Below, one piece after another: positions 8,349 through 16,872 of a DNA stretch of 64,000 bases. Both the position numbers and the translations under genes were made by a program. The notes below the pieces were generated by a model that had not been told where the DNA came from, made no database searches, and saw nothing but the letters and a program-made list of their open reading frames with translations. Every line of letters begins with the position of its first letter. The first letter of the stretch is position 1. The stretch is from Pseudomonas saponiphila (lineage in GTDB: Bacteria > Pseudomonadota > Gammaproteobacteria > Pseudomonadales > Pseudomonadaceae): assembly GCF_900105185.1 (NCBI RefSeq), contig NZ_FNTJ01000001.1, positions 1,437,501-1,501,500 of the forward strand. The letters run 5' to 3'.

Positions 8349-9668
8349 ATGTTTAACCTACATCACAAGGCTGACCTGCAAGAGATCGAGCGTTTCAATT
8401 GTGCGCTGGCCGAGGCCAACGCCAAGCTGGCGGCAATCAGCCGCTCCATGGCGATGATCGAGTTTTCTCCCGATGGCATCGTGCTCGATGCCAACGACAA
8501 CTTCTGCCAGACCATGGGTTATTCCGCTGAAGAGATACGTGGCAAGCATCACCGGATCTTTTGCGAGGAAGAGTTCTACCGCAGCGAGGAATACGCCAAG
8601 CTCTGGCGCGACCTGGGGCGGGGCGAACCGGTCAGCGGCACTTTCCTGCGGCTGAACAAGCGCGGCGAAGAGATCTGGCTCGAAGCCAGCTACATGCCGG
8701 TGTTCGATGCCGATCGCCGGGTCAAGAGCGTGATCAAGGTGGCTTCGGACATCTCCGAACGCATCCATGTCGAACATGAAAACCAGAGCCTGCTGAATGC
8801 CATCGGCCGTTCCATGGCGATCATCGAGTTCAGTCCGGACGGCAAGATCCTCAAGGCCAACGACAACTTCCTCAAGACTATGCAGTACCCCTTGAATGAA
8901 ATCCTTGGTCAGCACCACAGCATGTTCTGTCACCGGGCTGAAGCCGAGTCATCGGAGTACAAGCAGTTCTGGGCTTCGTTGAACCGTGGCGAGTATCACT
9001 CCCATCGTTTCGAGCGGGAAAACAAGTACGGCCAGACGGTGTTCCTTGAAGCTTCGTACAACCCCCTGTTCGACACCAAGGGCCGCTTGTACAAGGTGGT
9101 CAAGTTCGCCAGCGATATCACCCAGCAGATGACCAGCCTGCAGTCCGCCGCCGAATCCGCCCACAGCACCTCGGTACAGAACGACGCCTGCGCCCAGAAG
9201 GGCTCGCAGGTGGTGCAGCAGACGGTGCAGATCATCCAGCAGATCTCTCACGACCTGAACGAAGCGGCGCGCAGCATCGATGCCGTGAGCAAGCAGTCGG
9301 AGATCATCGGCAGCATCGTCCAGACCATTCGCGGAATCGCCGACCAGACCAACCTGCTGGCGCTCAATGCGGCCATCGAGGCGGCTCGGGCCGGCGAGCA
9401 CGGGCGAGGCTTTGCGGTGGTGGCCGACGAGGTGCGCAGCCTAGCGGCGCGAACCAGTCAGGCCACGGTGGAAATCGTCGAAGTGGTGCGCAAGAACCAC
9501 GACCTGTCGATGAGCGCGGTCACCAGCATGCAATCGAGCCTGAGCCGCACCGGCGTCGGGGTCGAACTGGCCAACGAGGCGGGGGAGGTGATCCTGGAAA
9601 TCCAGCAAGGCTCGCGACATGTGGTGGATGCCATCAGCCAGTTCAACTCGACCTTGCAGTTGCAGTGA
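8349..9668 (+). CDS. Soluble PAS-PAS methyl-accepting transducer, BdlA-like
   Basis: The 439-residue product has no transmembrane segment. Two PAS domains lie at about residues 28-140 and 150-262; each has an [17 protein letters not shown] core and ends in a KVASDI(S/T) PAC strand. A short MCP signalling hairpin follows, with tip [20 protein letters not shown] (about 335-354). This matches the layout of P. aeruginosa BdlA, which links c-di-GMP and redox cues to biofilm dispersal. Inference: a cytosolic energy or redox sensor feeding a Che array. The start follows GAAGGTG. A close paralogue lies at 57183-58502. Confidence 0.9.
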   Translation: MFNLHHKADLQEIERFNCALAEANAKLAAISRSMAMIEFSPDGIVLDANDNFCQTMGYSAEEIRGKHHRIFCEEEFYRSEEYAKLWRDLGRGEPVSGTFLRLNKRGEEIWLEASYMPVFDADRRVKSVIKVASDISERIHVEHENQSLLNAIGRSMAIIEFSPDGKILKANDNFLKTMQYPLNEILGQHHSMFCHRAEAESSEYKQFWASLNRGEYHSHRFERENKYGQTVFLEASYNPLFDTKGRLYKVVKFASDITQQMTSLQSAAESAHSTSVQNDACAQKGSQVVQQTVQIIQQISHDLNEAARSIDAVSKQSEIIGSIVQTIRGIADQTNLLALNAAIEAARAGEHGRGFAVVADEVRSLAARTSQATVEIVEVVRKNHDLSMSAVTSMQSSLSRTGVGVELANEAGEVILEIQQGSRHVVDAISQFNSTLQLQ

Positions 9669-9688
9669 TCGGGTTGCGTCAGGCACAA

Positions 9689-9717
9689 AAAAGGGTTCCC
9701 GCTGGGAACCCTTTTTC
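9689..9717. terminator. Bidirectional terminator between convergent genes
   Basis: Perfect 13-bp inverted repeat AAAAAGGGTTCCC / GGGAACCCTTTTT with a GCT loop. It serves the PAS transducer on the plus strand and the hypothetical gene at 9729 on the minus strand. Confidence 0.93.
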
Positions 9718-9728
9718 GTCGTGCGCCA

Positions 9729-10235
9729 TTACAGCGAGGCGAGGAATTTCTCGTCGATCGGCTTGGCGCTGGTCTTGGTGTCAGCCTCTTCCTTGGCCAG
9801 TTGCATTTTGTCTTTCAGGCGCTGGGCGATTTCCTGGTTGATTGCCAGCTGGCGTTCCGGCGGCAGGTTTTTCAGGTCTTCTTCGGTCAGGCCCATATCC
9901 TTGAGGATGTTGTCGCGCAGACGCTGTTCGGGCGTCTTGCTCATGTAGTCCTTGAACTCGCTCAACGCGCTGGATTCGGTGGCGCTATTGGCCTGTGGCG
10001 TGCTGGCGGTCGGTGGTGTGGCCTGGAGCAGGACACGGGTCTTGGCGAACGCGGCATTGACGTTGTCGTCCACGGTATTGCCTTGCAGGCTGGACTGGGA
10101 CGTCGGCACGGTGACGGAGTTCTGGGCCTGTTGCAGCATGCCGCTGTACAGCGCGCTGGCGGCTGCAGTGGTCGGGTCCATATCGGTGCGCGAGGTGGGC
10201 TGCACCGAAACGGATTTCTGGGCGTTGACCAACAT
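9729..10235 (-). CDS. Hypothetical protein, 168 residues
   Basis: I do not recognise a named family. The product has a low-complexity Ser/Thr/Ala/Gln-rich N-terminal half (TDMDPTTAAASALYSGML, AQNSVTVP) and a charged helical C-terminal half (TPEQRLRDNILKDMGLTEED, then LKNLPPERQLAINQEIAQRL). There is no signal peptide and no membrane segment. ATG 10235 (MLVNAQKS) follows a CAGG-like site; a 48-residue upstream extension runs through the promoter and looks non-coding. It stands alone, with a shared terminator downstream. Confidence 0.75.
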   Translation of the reverse strand: MLVNAQKSVSVQPTSRTDMDPTTAAASALYSGMLQQAQNSVTVPTSQSSLQGNTVDDNVNAAFAKTRVLLQATPPTASTPQANSATESSALSEFKDYMSKTPEQRLRDNILKDMGLTEEDLKNLPPERQLAINQEIAQRLKDKMQLAKEEADTKTSAKPIDEKFLASL

Positions 10236-10408
10236 GATCGGGAACCTGTGTGAGAGAACTAGGCGAGTATTCCAGCAAGATCCATGCCTAATAAAATCAC
10301 CCTTTAATATCAATGGATTGACGCCATCGAGTGCTGCCGGGCGGTCCGCGGGCGGACAAGTCTTGCCGCTTTCTGGCAAGCGCCGCCCGGGTTTGCCGAG
10401 GGCCGCGC

Positions 10409-11152
10409 TCAGTAGGTGATGGGTATGCCGAAGTCCTCCTGGAAGGCATCGTCCACCGGCTCATAACCGAGGACCCGCGTGGTTTCGCTGAGGTCCAGGC
10501 GCTTGAAGCGATTGTTGGAGATACCGTGGCCGATGAAGTGCTGCACCCCGGGGGCTTCCACGGCCCGTTGCAGCAGTTGCAGGGCGTCTCGGGGGCTGAG
10601 CCAGGCGCTGAGGTCGCGGGTGCTGGTCAGCTCATGATGCTCGGGGAACTCGAAGGCGCCGATGCGCAGGGCAATGCAGGACAGCCCGCGTCTGGCGGCA
10701 TAGAAGGCGCACAGCGCCTCGCCATAGCACTTGCTGACCCCATACAGGTTGGCCGGCATCACCGGCATGTTCGCCGTGATCTGTCGATCCACCGGGTAGC
10801 CTTCCATGGTCTGGGCGCTGCTGGCGAACACCAGGCGCCGGCAGCCGGCGTTAACGGCGGCCTCGAACAGGTAGGTGGTGGCGAGGATATTGTTGGGCAG
10901 CAGTTGCTCGAAACTGGCGCTGGCATGGGGGATGCCGGCCAGGTGGACGACGACGTCGATGCCCGGCAGGAGACGGCCGATGGTCTGCGGGTCGTCAAGA
11001 TCCAGGCGCACGAAGCGGTGGGGCGCCGGGATCTCGAAGTCCGGTTCGACGCGGTCGGTCAGGGTGAAGCGGTAGCGCTCCTGCGAGCCCTGGAAGAATA
11101 CCTTGCCGATCCGGCCACAGGCGCCGGTCAGCAATACATTGAGTCCATCCAT
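10409..11152 (-). CDS. NAD-dependent epimerase/dehydratase, uronate dehydrogenase-like
   Basis: The 247-residue product is an extended/atypical SDR. The nucleotide-binding motif is TGACGRIG (residues 9-16), the acidic NAD-selecting region is VRLDLDD, and the catalytic set is S112 with Y137xxxK141 (YGVSK). Length and motif spelling resemble bacterial uronate dehydrogenases, which oxidise D-glucuronate or D-galacturonate to the lactone; the substrate here is inferred. I used ATG 11152 with GGAG upstream rather than a TTG six bases earlier. The GST gene at 11191 ends 38 bp upstream on the same strand, so the two may be co-transcribed. Confidence 0.82.
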   Translation of the reverse strand: MDGLNVLLTGACGRIGKVFFQGSQERYRFTLTDRVEPDFEIPAPHRFVRLDLDDPQTIGRLLPGIDVVVHLAGIPHASASFEQLLPNNILATTYLFEAAVNAGCRRLVFASSAQTMEGYPVDRQITANMPVMPANLYGVSKCYGEALCAFYAARRGLSCIALRIGAFEFPEHHELTSTRDLSAWLSPRDALQLLQRAVEAPGVQHFIGHGISNNRFKRLDLSETTRVLGYEPVDDAFQEDFGIPITY

Positions 11153-11190
11153 GTCCAATCTCCGGTGGCCAGGTAAGGGCGTGGCTCAGG

Positions 11191-11823
11191 CTAGGGGGTG
11201 CCATTGCGTCCGTGCAGGCGAAAGCCCGGACGCAGGCTGAGGCGTTCGTAGTAGGCCTCTATGGCGGGGAAATCAGGGTGCTCCATGGGCGTCATCTTCC
11301 AGCGGTTGACCGAGAGCCCGAGGACGATGTCCGCCAGGCTCGGCTGCTCCCCGAGGACATAGGCTCCGGAGCGCTGCAGCTGTTGTTCGAGTATCGCCAT
11401 CTTGGCGTTCCAGGCCCGCAGGCTGGCGTCGATGCGCCGAGAGTCCTGGTAGTCCGCATGCTGGCGCACCAGGCCCATGAAGGCGTAGCTCCAGGCCGGG
11501 TTGAGTTCGCAGGCCTGCCAGTCCATCCACTGTTCCACCAGGGCCCGGGCCCGTGGAGCGATCGGCAACAGGCCGCTGCCGGGATGCAGGTTGGCCAGGT
11601 AGCGGCAGATGCTGTTGGACTCCCACAGGGCGCCGGCGGCATCGATCAGCACCGGAACCTGGGCATTGGGGTTGAGGGCGAGGAACTCGGGAGTGTGGGT
11701 CGATTGGAAGCCGCTGCCCCAATCTTCCTGTTGGTAGGAAAGGCCAAGCTCCTCGCAGGTCCACAAGACTTTTCTGACGTTGATGGACGAGGCTTTGCCG
11801 AGAATTCTGTAGGGGGTTCCCAT
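11191..11823 (-). CDS. Glutathione S-transferase family protein
   Basis: The 210-residue product has a thioredoxin-fold N-terminus (MGTPYRILGKASSINVRKVL with S-x-N rather than Cys at the active position), the cis-Pro NPNAQVPVLID, the glutathione-binding WESNSICRYLA, and a C-terminal helical domain with LADIVLGLSVNRW. It is distinct from GstA at 6268. ATG 11823 follows AAGGAAGCATC; eleven upstream in-frame residues were rejected. The substrate is unknown. Confidence 0.9.
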   Translation of the reverse strand: MGTPYRILGKASSINVRKVLWTCEELGLSYQQEDWGSGFQSTHTPEFLALNPNAQVPVLIDAAGALWESNSICRYLANLHPGSGLLPIAPRARALVEQWMDWQACELNPAWSYAFMGLVRQHADYQDSRRIDASLRAWNAKMAILEQQLQRSGAYVLGEQPSLADIVLGLSVNRWKMTPMEHPDFPAIEAYYERLSLRPGFRLHGRNGTP

Positions 11824-11921
11824 GATGCTTCCTTGTTCGTGGCTCAAGCGGGCCATGGGAATCTATCAGTGTGCCCGGTCCTCGGCGATGGCCAATGTGC
11901 CTCTGGATGTTTGTCCGCGCT

Positions 11922-12353
11922 TCAGGCCGGGTCGGGCAAGGCCGAGGCCGGCAGGCCGAAGACCCGGTCGAACAGCCAGTTGAAGACGAAGGTGTAGCAA
12001 GGGATGAACAGGATCAGCGCCAGGTCCAGGAGAAAGGCCTGTACCAGGCTGATGCCCATCCACCAGGCGATCAGCGGGATCAGGAACACGATCAGGGTCA
12101 ATTGAAAGCCCACGGCGTGGGCGATGCGTCGCTTGACGGTGCGGGTGCGTGACGGCTGGCGGCTTTCCCAGCGTTCGAACAGGCTGGTGTAGATGAAGTT
12201 CCAGGTCACCGCGATGCTGGTGATCACCACCGCCAGTGGGCCGGTACTGCTGGGCGAGGTGCCGGACAGCAGGGCCAGGCCGAGGGCCGAGAAGGTCATG
12301 CCGAACACCTCGAACAGGGATACATAGAGCAGTTTGCGTTTCACGCCTTGCAT
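11922..12353 (-). CDS. PACE-family efflux protein (chlorhexidine efflux type)
   Basis: The 143-residue membrane protein has four transmembrane helices arranged as two bacterial transmembrane pair domains. Conserved features include the first-helix LFEVFG acidic residue, TWNFIYTSLFERWE and the second-half LIAWWMGISLVQAF. Relatives such as AceI export chlorhexidine and related cationic compounds by proton antiport. GAGGAATTCCC precedes the ATG. It is divergent from a LysR gene 123 bp away, the usual arrangement for PACE genes. A second LysR/PACE pair lies at 33729-35107. Confidence 0.92.
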   Translation of the reverse strand: MQGVKRKLLYVSLFEVFGMTFSALGLALLSGTSPSSTGPLAVVITSIAVTWNFIYTSLFERWESRQPSRTRTVKRRIAHAVGFQLTLIVFLIPLIAWWMGISLVQAFLLDLALILFIPCYTFVFNWLFDRVFGLPASALPDPA

Positions 12354-12475
12354 GGGAATTCCTCGGTATTGAATACAGGTGGCCAGGGCTGGGCTGGCAC
12401 GGGGCGCGAAAGATAGCTTCAATGTCGATGACAGAAAAAGTCGGAAGCTTTCAGTTTTGCTGATAGGTTGTGCCC

Positions 12476-13393
12476 ATGAATTTCTCCAGCGACAGCATCC
12501 AGTTGTTTCTCGCCGTGCTTGAGCGCGGTTCCTTTTCTGCGGCGGCCCGCGCGCTGGGCAAGGTGCCCTCGGCGGTGAGCATGGGCATTGCCAACCTTGA
12601 GGCCGAACTGGGCTATGCCCTGTTCGATCGCAGCCATCGCGAGCCGGTGCCGACGCCCCTGGCCTTGTCGCTCGCGCCCCATGCCCGGCTGATTGCCGAC
12701 CAGCTCAAGCAGTTGCAGGTGCATGCCATCGAGCTGTCCCTGGGGCTGGAGAGCACACTCTCGATCGCGGTGGTGGATGACATCGACAAGCAGCGGCTGC
12801 TAGCAGCCATCAAGCTGCTGGCCGAGCGCTATCCGCTGCTGGATGTGGAAGTGCTCAGCGCTCCTCAGGATGACGTGCTGCAACTGCTGCACAGCGGACG
12901 GGTCAGCGTGGGCGTGGCGTTTGCCGGCCTGAGCGTGAATGCCCTGGAATATTTCCAGTACGCCGGCAGCGAACGGATCATTGCCTGTATTTCACCCCGG
13001 CATCCGCTGTTTGTGGCCAGTGATGGGGCGCTGTATCTGGAGGAGTTGATCCGCGTGCGCCAGGTGGTGGTGGCCAGCCGCGACCTGCCCATCAGCGATA
13101 CCCGGCCCCTGGTGGGCGAGTCGCGGTGGCGCACCGACAGCCTGGCCATGGCCTTGCACATGGTGGAGGCCGGGATCGGCTGGGGCAATTTCCCGCTGTC
13201 GGTGATCCAGCCGCTGCTGGCGGCAGGTCGCTTGCAGCGCCTGAAGTTCAAGAATCTCGACAACGGCCTGTCGTTGCCGGTGCATGCGGTGTGGCTCAAG
13301 AGCCGGCCGCTGCAGAAGGGCGCTCTGGCCCTGGTGCAGTTGCTCAGTGGCGAAGATCCGGCGTTGGGGCCGCGGCCCGGCCCTGGGTTCTAG
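12476..13393 (+). CDS. LysR-family regulator, divergent from PACE gene
   Basis: The 305-residue product has an N-terminal helix-turn-helix (FLAVLERGSFSAAARALGKV, then PSAVSMGIANLEAELG) and a LysR effector domain. I took ATG 12476 (MNFSSDSIQ); the GTG six bases earlier is possible. From context it probably controls the PACE efflux gene at 11922, as AceR-type regulators do. Its last codons overlap the convergent LysR gene at 13390 by four bases. Confidence 0.9.
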   Translation: MNFSSDSIQLFLAVLERGSFSAAARALGKVPSAVSMGIANLEAELGYALFDRSHREPVPTPLALSLAPHARLIADQLKQLQVHAIELSLGLESTLSIAVVDDIDKQRLLAAIKLLAERYPLLDVEVLSAPQDDVLQLLHSGRVSVGVAFAGLSVNALEYFQYAGSERIIACISPRHPLFVASDGALYLEELIRVRQVVVASRDLPISDTRPLVGESRWRTDSLAMALHMVEAGIGWGNFPLSVIQPLLAAGRLQRLKFKNLDNGLSLPVHAVWLKSRPLQKGALALVQLLSGEDPALGPRPGPGF

Positions 13394-14319
13394 GCCAGGG
13401 CCTGCTGGCGCAACCAGCGCAGCAACAGACCGGCCGCCGAGCCGTCACTGATCGCTTGGGCCGAGAGCAAGTAGTAGGCACTGCCGTCGGCGACGAAGCC
13501 GAAAGGGGCGCACAGCAGTCCGTCGCGCAGATCGTCGCGCACCAGTTGCCAAGGGGCGATGGCCAGCCCCAAGCCCGCCACCGCAGCTTGCAGGCTGAAG
13601 TAGAAATGTTCGAAGACCTGCTCCGAAGACGCCTGAGGCAGCGGCATCGGGTGCAACTGCAGCCAGTGTTCCCAGGCTTGCGGCCGGGTCGCGCTGTGCA
13701 GGCGCGGGGCGTGGTCCGCGAGGACTGCCTGCTGGTTTGACTGCGGCGCCCAGTCAGGCTGTTGGTCCGGACGGCACACCGGGCCAATGGCTTCGTCGAA
13801 CAGCCAGTGGGCGTGGATCTGGTCGCTCCAGGCGAAATCATTGCGGCGGATCGCCAGGTCGATGCCGGCGCTGAACGAGAAGGGCCCGCCGCCGGCCAGC
13901 AACTGGATGGACAGGTCGGGGTGGGCGGCCTGGAAGGCCGGCAGGCGCGGAATCAGCCAGCGCATCAGCAGGGTCGGTTCACAGGACAGCACCAGCGGAG
14001 CTCCAGGGGGCGGAGCTCGCAGGCGGCGCGTGGTGTTTTCGATCAGGTCCAGGGCCTGGGTCACGCTGTGCAGCAGTTCGGCCCCGGCCGCGGTGAGAAA
14101 CACCCGGTGGCTGCGCCGCTCGAACAGGGCGGTGCCCAGGTCTTCCTCCAGGCTGCGCACGGCGCGGCTGATGGCGCCGTGGGTCAGATGCAGGGCGGTG
14201 CCGGCCAGGGTAAAGCTCTCCAGGCGAGCGGCCGCTTCGAAGCAGCGCAGGGCGCCGAGGGGGGGCAGGCGTCGGCGCGGTGTCTGTGAGTTTTTATCAC
14301 CAAGAGTGTCAGTTTTCAT
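13390..14319 (-). CDS. LysR-family regulator, GcvA-like, divergent from LysE exporter
   Basis: The 309-residue product has the GcvA-type N-terminus RRRLPPLGALRCFEAAARLE, then SFTLAGTALHLTHGAISRAV, and a LysR effector domain. It starts 67 bp from the LysE-type exporter at 14386, reading away from it. Such LysR/LysE pairs usually sense the exported amino acid; the ligand is not predictable here. An alternative upstream start exists (14373), but it would overlap the exporter start region. Confidence 0.9.
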   Translation of the reverse strand: MKTDTLGDKNSQTPRRRLPPLGALRCFEAAARLESFTLAGTALHLTHGAISRAVRSLEEDLGTALFERRSHRVFLTAAGAELLHSVTQALDLIENTTRRLRAPPPGAPLVLSCEPTLLMRWLIPRLPAFQAAHPDLSIQLLAGGGPFSFSAGIDLAIRRNDFAWSDQIHAHWLFDEAIGPVCRPDQQPDWAPQSNQQAVLADHAPRLHSATRPQAWEHWLQLHPMPLPQASSEQVFEHFYFSLQAAVAGLGLAIAPWQLVRDDLRDGLLCAPFGFVADGSAYYLLSAQAISDGSAAGLLLRWLRQQALA

Positions 14320-14385
14320 CGTTGGTCTTGAACCAGAAGATCCCCATACAGTAGCGCCGGATTGTATAACCAAGGCGTTGGCAAC

Positions 14386-15003
14386 GTGACAGAACTGTTA
14401 GTCGTAATCACCATCACCATTCTCGCGGTACTCAGCCCCGGGGCCGATTTTGCCCTGGTCACCCGTAACAGCCTGATGCTCTCGCGCCGTCATGGCGTGC
14501 TGACCGCACTGGGGATCGGGCTCGGGGTCATGCTGCATATCGGCTACAGCCTGCTGGGGGTGGGGCTGCTGTTGCAGCAGTCGCCGCTGTGGTTCACCGG
14601 GCTGAAGCTTGCCGGGGCGCTGTATCTGATCTACCTGGGCATTCGCTTACTGCGCAGTCCCGCCCAGGGGCCGCAGGAAGTGGCGGGGCGTGGCCAAGTG
14701 TCGTCCTGGGCGGCCTTGCGCAGCGGTTTCCTGACCAATGCGCTGAATCCGAAGACGATGATTTTCGTCCTCAGCCTGTTCATGCAGGTGATCCAGCCGG
14801 GTACGGGGCTGGCGGTACAGATCGGCTACGGGGCGATCATCGTCCTGGCCCACGTGCTGTGGTTCGTGGCCGTGGCGCTGTTTTTTTCGGCGCCGGCCAT
14901 TGCCGAGCGGCTGTTGGGCTACAAGCGCCGTATCGATCAGCTGTTCGGGGTGGTACTGATCGGCTTCGGGCTGTTGCTCAGTGTGCTTGGCGTGCAGCCC
15001 TGA
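14386..15003 (+). CDS. LysE/RhtB-family amino-acid exporter
   Basis: The 205-residue polytopic protein starts at GTG 14386 (reads MTELLVVITITILAVLSPGA) and has about six transmembrane segments. The family signature ILAVLSPGADFALVTRNSL is in the first helix and ALNPKTMIFVLSLFMQ in the fourth. Members export amino acids or homoserine lactone-like compounds by proton antiport. A TTG 24 bases upstream is an alternative start. The gene is divergent from its likely regulator at 13390 and ends five bases before the convergent gntR gene. Confidence 0.88.
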   Translation: MTELLVVITITILAVLSPGADFALVTRNSLMLSRRHGVLTALGIGLGVMLHIGYSLLGVGLLLQQSPLWFTGLKLAGALYLIYLGIRLLRSPAQGPQEVAGRGQVSSWAALRSGFLTNALNPKTMIFVLSLFMQVIQPGTGLAVQIGYGAIIVLAHVLWFVAVALFFSAPAIAERLLGYKRRIDQLFGVVLIGFGLLLSVLGVQP

Positions 15004-15007
15004 ACCC

Positions 15008-16039
15008 TCAGGTGCTTTCGCGGATCCGCAGTTCGAACCCCATGTCCACTACGGGCTCGGTCACGCTGTTGCCGGCCAGCAGGGTCAGCATCTGCTCGGC
15101 GGCGCGGCGGCCGATGGCCTCCCTGGGGGTGCTGATGCTGCTCAAGCGCGGCACCATGTGTTCCGAGGACGGCAGGTCGTTGAAACCCAGCACTGCCACT
15201 TGCTCGGGGATCTTGATCCCGCAGCGCATGGCTTCGAGCAAGGCGCCCTGGGCCAGGTCGTCGTTGCCGAAGAAGATGGCGTCCACTTGCGGCTGGCTCT
15301 GCATCAGTTGCAGGAACAGTTCGCCGCCCAGGCCGACCGAAGACGGACGCGGGGTCAGCAGTTCCAGGTCGGGGTTGTACAGCCCGGCTTCCTGCAGGGC
15401 GCGGCGGAAGCCTTCGCCGCGCAGCAGGGTGCGCTGGTCCAGTTGTGCGCCGACGTAGGCCAGGTGCTTGCGGCCACGGGAAATCAGGTGCCGGGCCGCA
15501 GTCTCCCCCGCGTTCAACTGGGAAAAGCCCACGCAGTTGAGTCCGGCGCCGGAGTCCAGATCCATCATGTAGACGCAGGGAATGTTGTTGGCCTCGATCA
15601 TCCGCCGGGAGCTTTCGGTGCGGTCGAAACCGGTCAGCAGCAGCCCGCGCGGCTGGTAGGTCATGTAGTTGCGCAGCAGGTTTTCTTCTTCGTCCCGGGA
15701 ATAGTGATAGTTGCCGATCAGCACTTCGAAGCCCTTGGGGCGCAGTACCTGATGAATGGCTTCCAGGGTTTCGATGAACAGCAGGTTGGACAGCGACGGC
15801 ACCAGCACCACCACCGACTGGCTCTGGGCCGAGGCCAGGGCGCGGGCGGCGGAGTTGACCACGTAGTTCAGCTCCTGCGCGGCCTTCTGCACTTTTTCCA
15901 CCAGCTCGGTGGCCACGCTGCTGACGCCGCGCAGCGCCCGGGAGGCGGTGATCGGACTGACACCGGCCAGTCGCGCCACTTCGTTGAGGGTAGGGCGCCC
16001 CGTGGTACGGGAGCTTTTATCGTTTTTATGAGGGGTCAT
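15008..16039 (-). CDS. gntR: LacI-family gluconate repressor GntR
   Basis: The 343-residue product has a LacI helix-turn-helix at about residues 18-38 (TLNEVARLAGVSPITASRAL) followed by a periplasmic-binding-protein-like sensor domain. It is divergent from gntK and gntP. Each of the three transcription units has an AGGTAGCGCT operator upstream, including gntR itself, which implies autoregulation. The ligand is expected to be gluconate or a phosphorylated derivative, by analogy with the P. aeruginosa regulator. ATG 16039 is chosen; a TTG five codons earlier is less likely. Confidence 0.93.
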   Translation of the reverse strand: MTPHKNDKSSRTTGRPTLNEVARLAGVSPITASRALRGVSSVATELVEKVQKAAQELNYVVNSAARALASAQSQSVVVLVPSLSNLLFIETLEAIHQVLRPKGFEVLIGNYHYSRDEEENLLRNYMTYQPRGLLLTGFDRTESSRRMIEANNIPCVYMMDLDSGAGLNCVGFSQLNAGETAARHLISRGRKHLAYVGAQLDQRTLLRGEGFRRALQEAGLYNPDLELLTPRPSSVGLGGELFLQLMQSQPQVDAIFFGNDDLAQGALLEAMRCGIKIPEQVAVLGFNDLPSSEHMVPRLSSISTPREAIGRRAAEQMLTLLAGNSVTEPVVDMGFELRIREST

Positions 16040-16072
16040 CAGACGGCTTGCCAAACAAAATTCAAGTCACTA

Positions 16073-16086
16073 AGGTAGCGCTGTCC
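16073..16086. promoter_or_regulatory. GntR operator upstream of gntR
   Basis: AGGTAGCGCTGTCC lies 34 bp before the gntR ATG. With its flank it reads AC-T-AAG-G-TAGCGCT, which agrees with the operator I recall for P. aeruginosa GntR. Siblings are at 16224 and 16804. Confidence 0.8.
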
Positions 16087-16223
16087 TGAAACAGCTGCAA
16101 TGCGTGAGCGAGGTGTGCCTGACCCTCGCTCTTTGGTTTGGCGGACTATATACGCGGCAACCCACAAAAATGACAAGAAGGCGTCGGCAGACACTGTTTT
16201 TGTACTAGAACTAGAACTAGCGA

Positions 16224-16237
16224 AGGTAGCGCTGTCT
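16224..16237. promoter_or_regulatory. GntR operator upstream of gntK
   Basis: AGGTAGCGCTGTCT lies 18 bp before the gluconokinase ATG, where bound repressor would block transcription. It is preceded by a CTAGAA direct repeat (CTAGAACTAGAACTAG, 16205-16220). Confidence 0.8.
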
Positions 16238-16254
16238 GCGCGCTGAGGTGTTAC

Positions 16255-16788
16255 ATGAGTCAACCAATTACCGCCCTGGTCATCATGGGTGTTGCCGGCT
16301 GTGGCAAATCCAGCGTCAGCCAGGCCCTGTGCCAGCGCAGCGGCGCCACGGCCATTGAAGGCGATACGTTCCACCCTGCCGCCAATATCGCCAAGATGAG
16401 TGCCGGCATTCCCCTCGACGACGAAGACCGCGCCGGCTGGCTCGACAGCCTGTGCGAGGAGTTGCGCCGTACCCTGGCTGCCGGCCAGCGTCCGGTGCTG
16501 ACCTGCTCGGCGCTCAAGCGCAAATACCGTGAACGCCTGCGCGCCGCCACCCCCGGCCTGGGTTTCATCTTTCTCGAACTGACGCCGGCAGTCGCCGCCG
16601 ATCGCGTGGCACACCGGCCAGGGCACTTCATGCCTTCGACCCTGATCGACAGTCAGTTCGCCACCCTCGAATCCCCGGTGGGGGAGCCGCTCACCCTGGC
16701 CCTGGATGCCAGCACCCTGAGCGTCCAGCGCCTGGCCGAACTGGCCAACCAATGGTGGCTGGAGCATGGCCTTGAACCTTCGCGCTAA
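16255..16788 (+). CDS. gntK: Gluconokinase
   Basis: The 177-residue product is a P-loop kinase with Walker A GVAGCGKSS (residues 12-20). It has EGDTFHP and the NIAKMSAGIPLDDEDR substrate-binding region typical of GntK, plus the TCSALKRKYR motif. It phosphorylates gluconate to 6-phosphogluconate for the Entner-Doudoroff pathway. GAGGTG precedes the ATG. It is followed, after an 84-bp gap with its own GntR operator, by the permease gene. Confidence 0.96.
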   Translation: MSQPITALVIMGVAGCGKSSVSQALCQRSGATAIEGDTFHPAANIAKMSAGIPLDDEDRAGWLDSLCEELRRTLAAGQRPVLTCSALKRKYRERLRAATPGLGFIFLELTPAVAADRVAHRPGHFMPSTLIDSQFATLESPVGEPLTLALDASTLSVQRLAELANQWWLEHGLEPSR

Positions 16789-16803
16789 GCGTCGGTTCGA
16801 AAT

Positions 16804-16817
16804 AGGTAGCGCTATCC
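16804..16817. promoter_or_regulatory. GntR operator upstream of gntP
   Basis: AGGTAGCGCTATCC, the most palindromic of the three copies (GGTAGCGCTATCC), lies 56 bp before the permease ATG in the gntK-gntP gap. It suggests the permease has a separate, GntR-controlled promoter. Confidence 0.78.
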
Positions 16818-16872
16818 CACTCGGCCCTTGTTTTTAACGCTTAAATAAAAACAACAAACCGGAGGCAATCCC

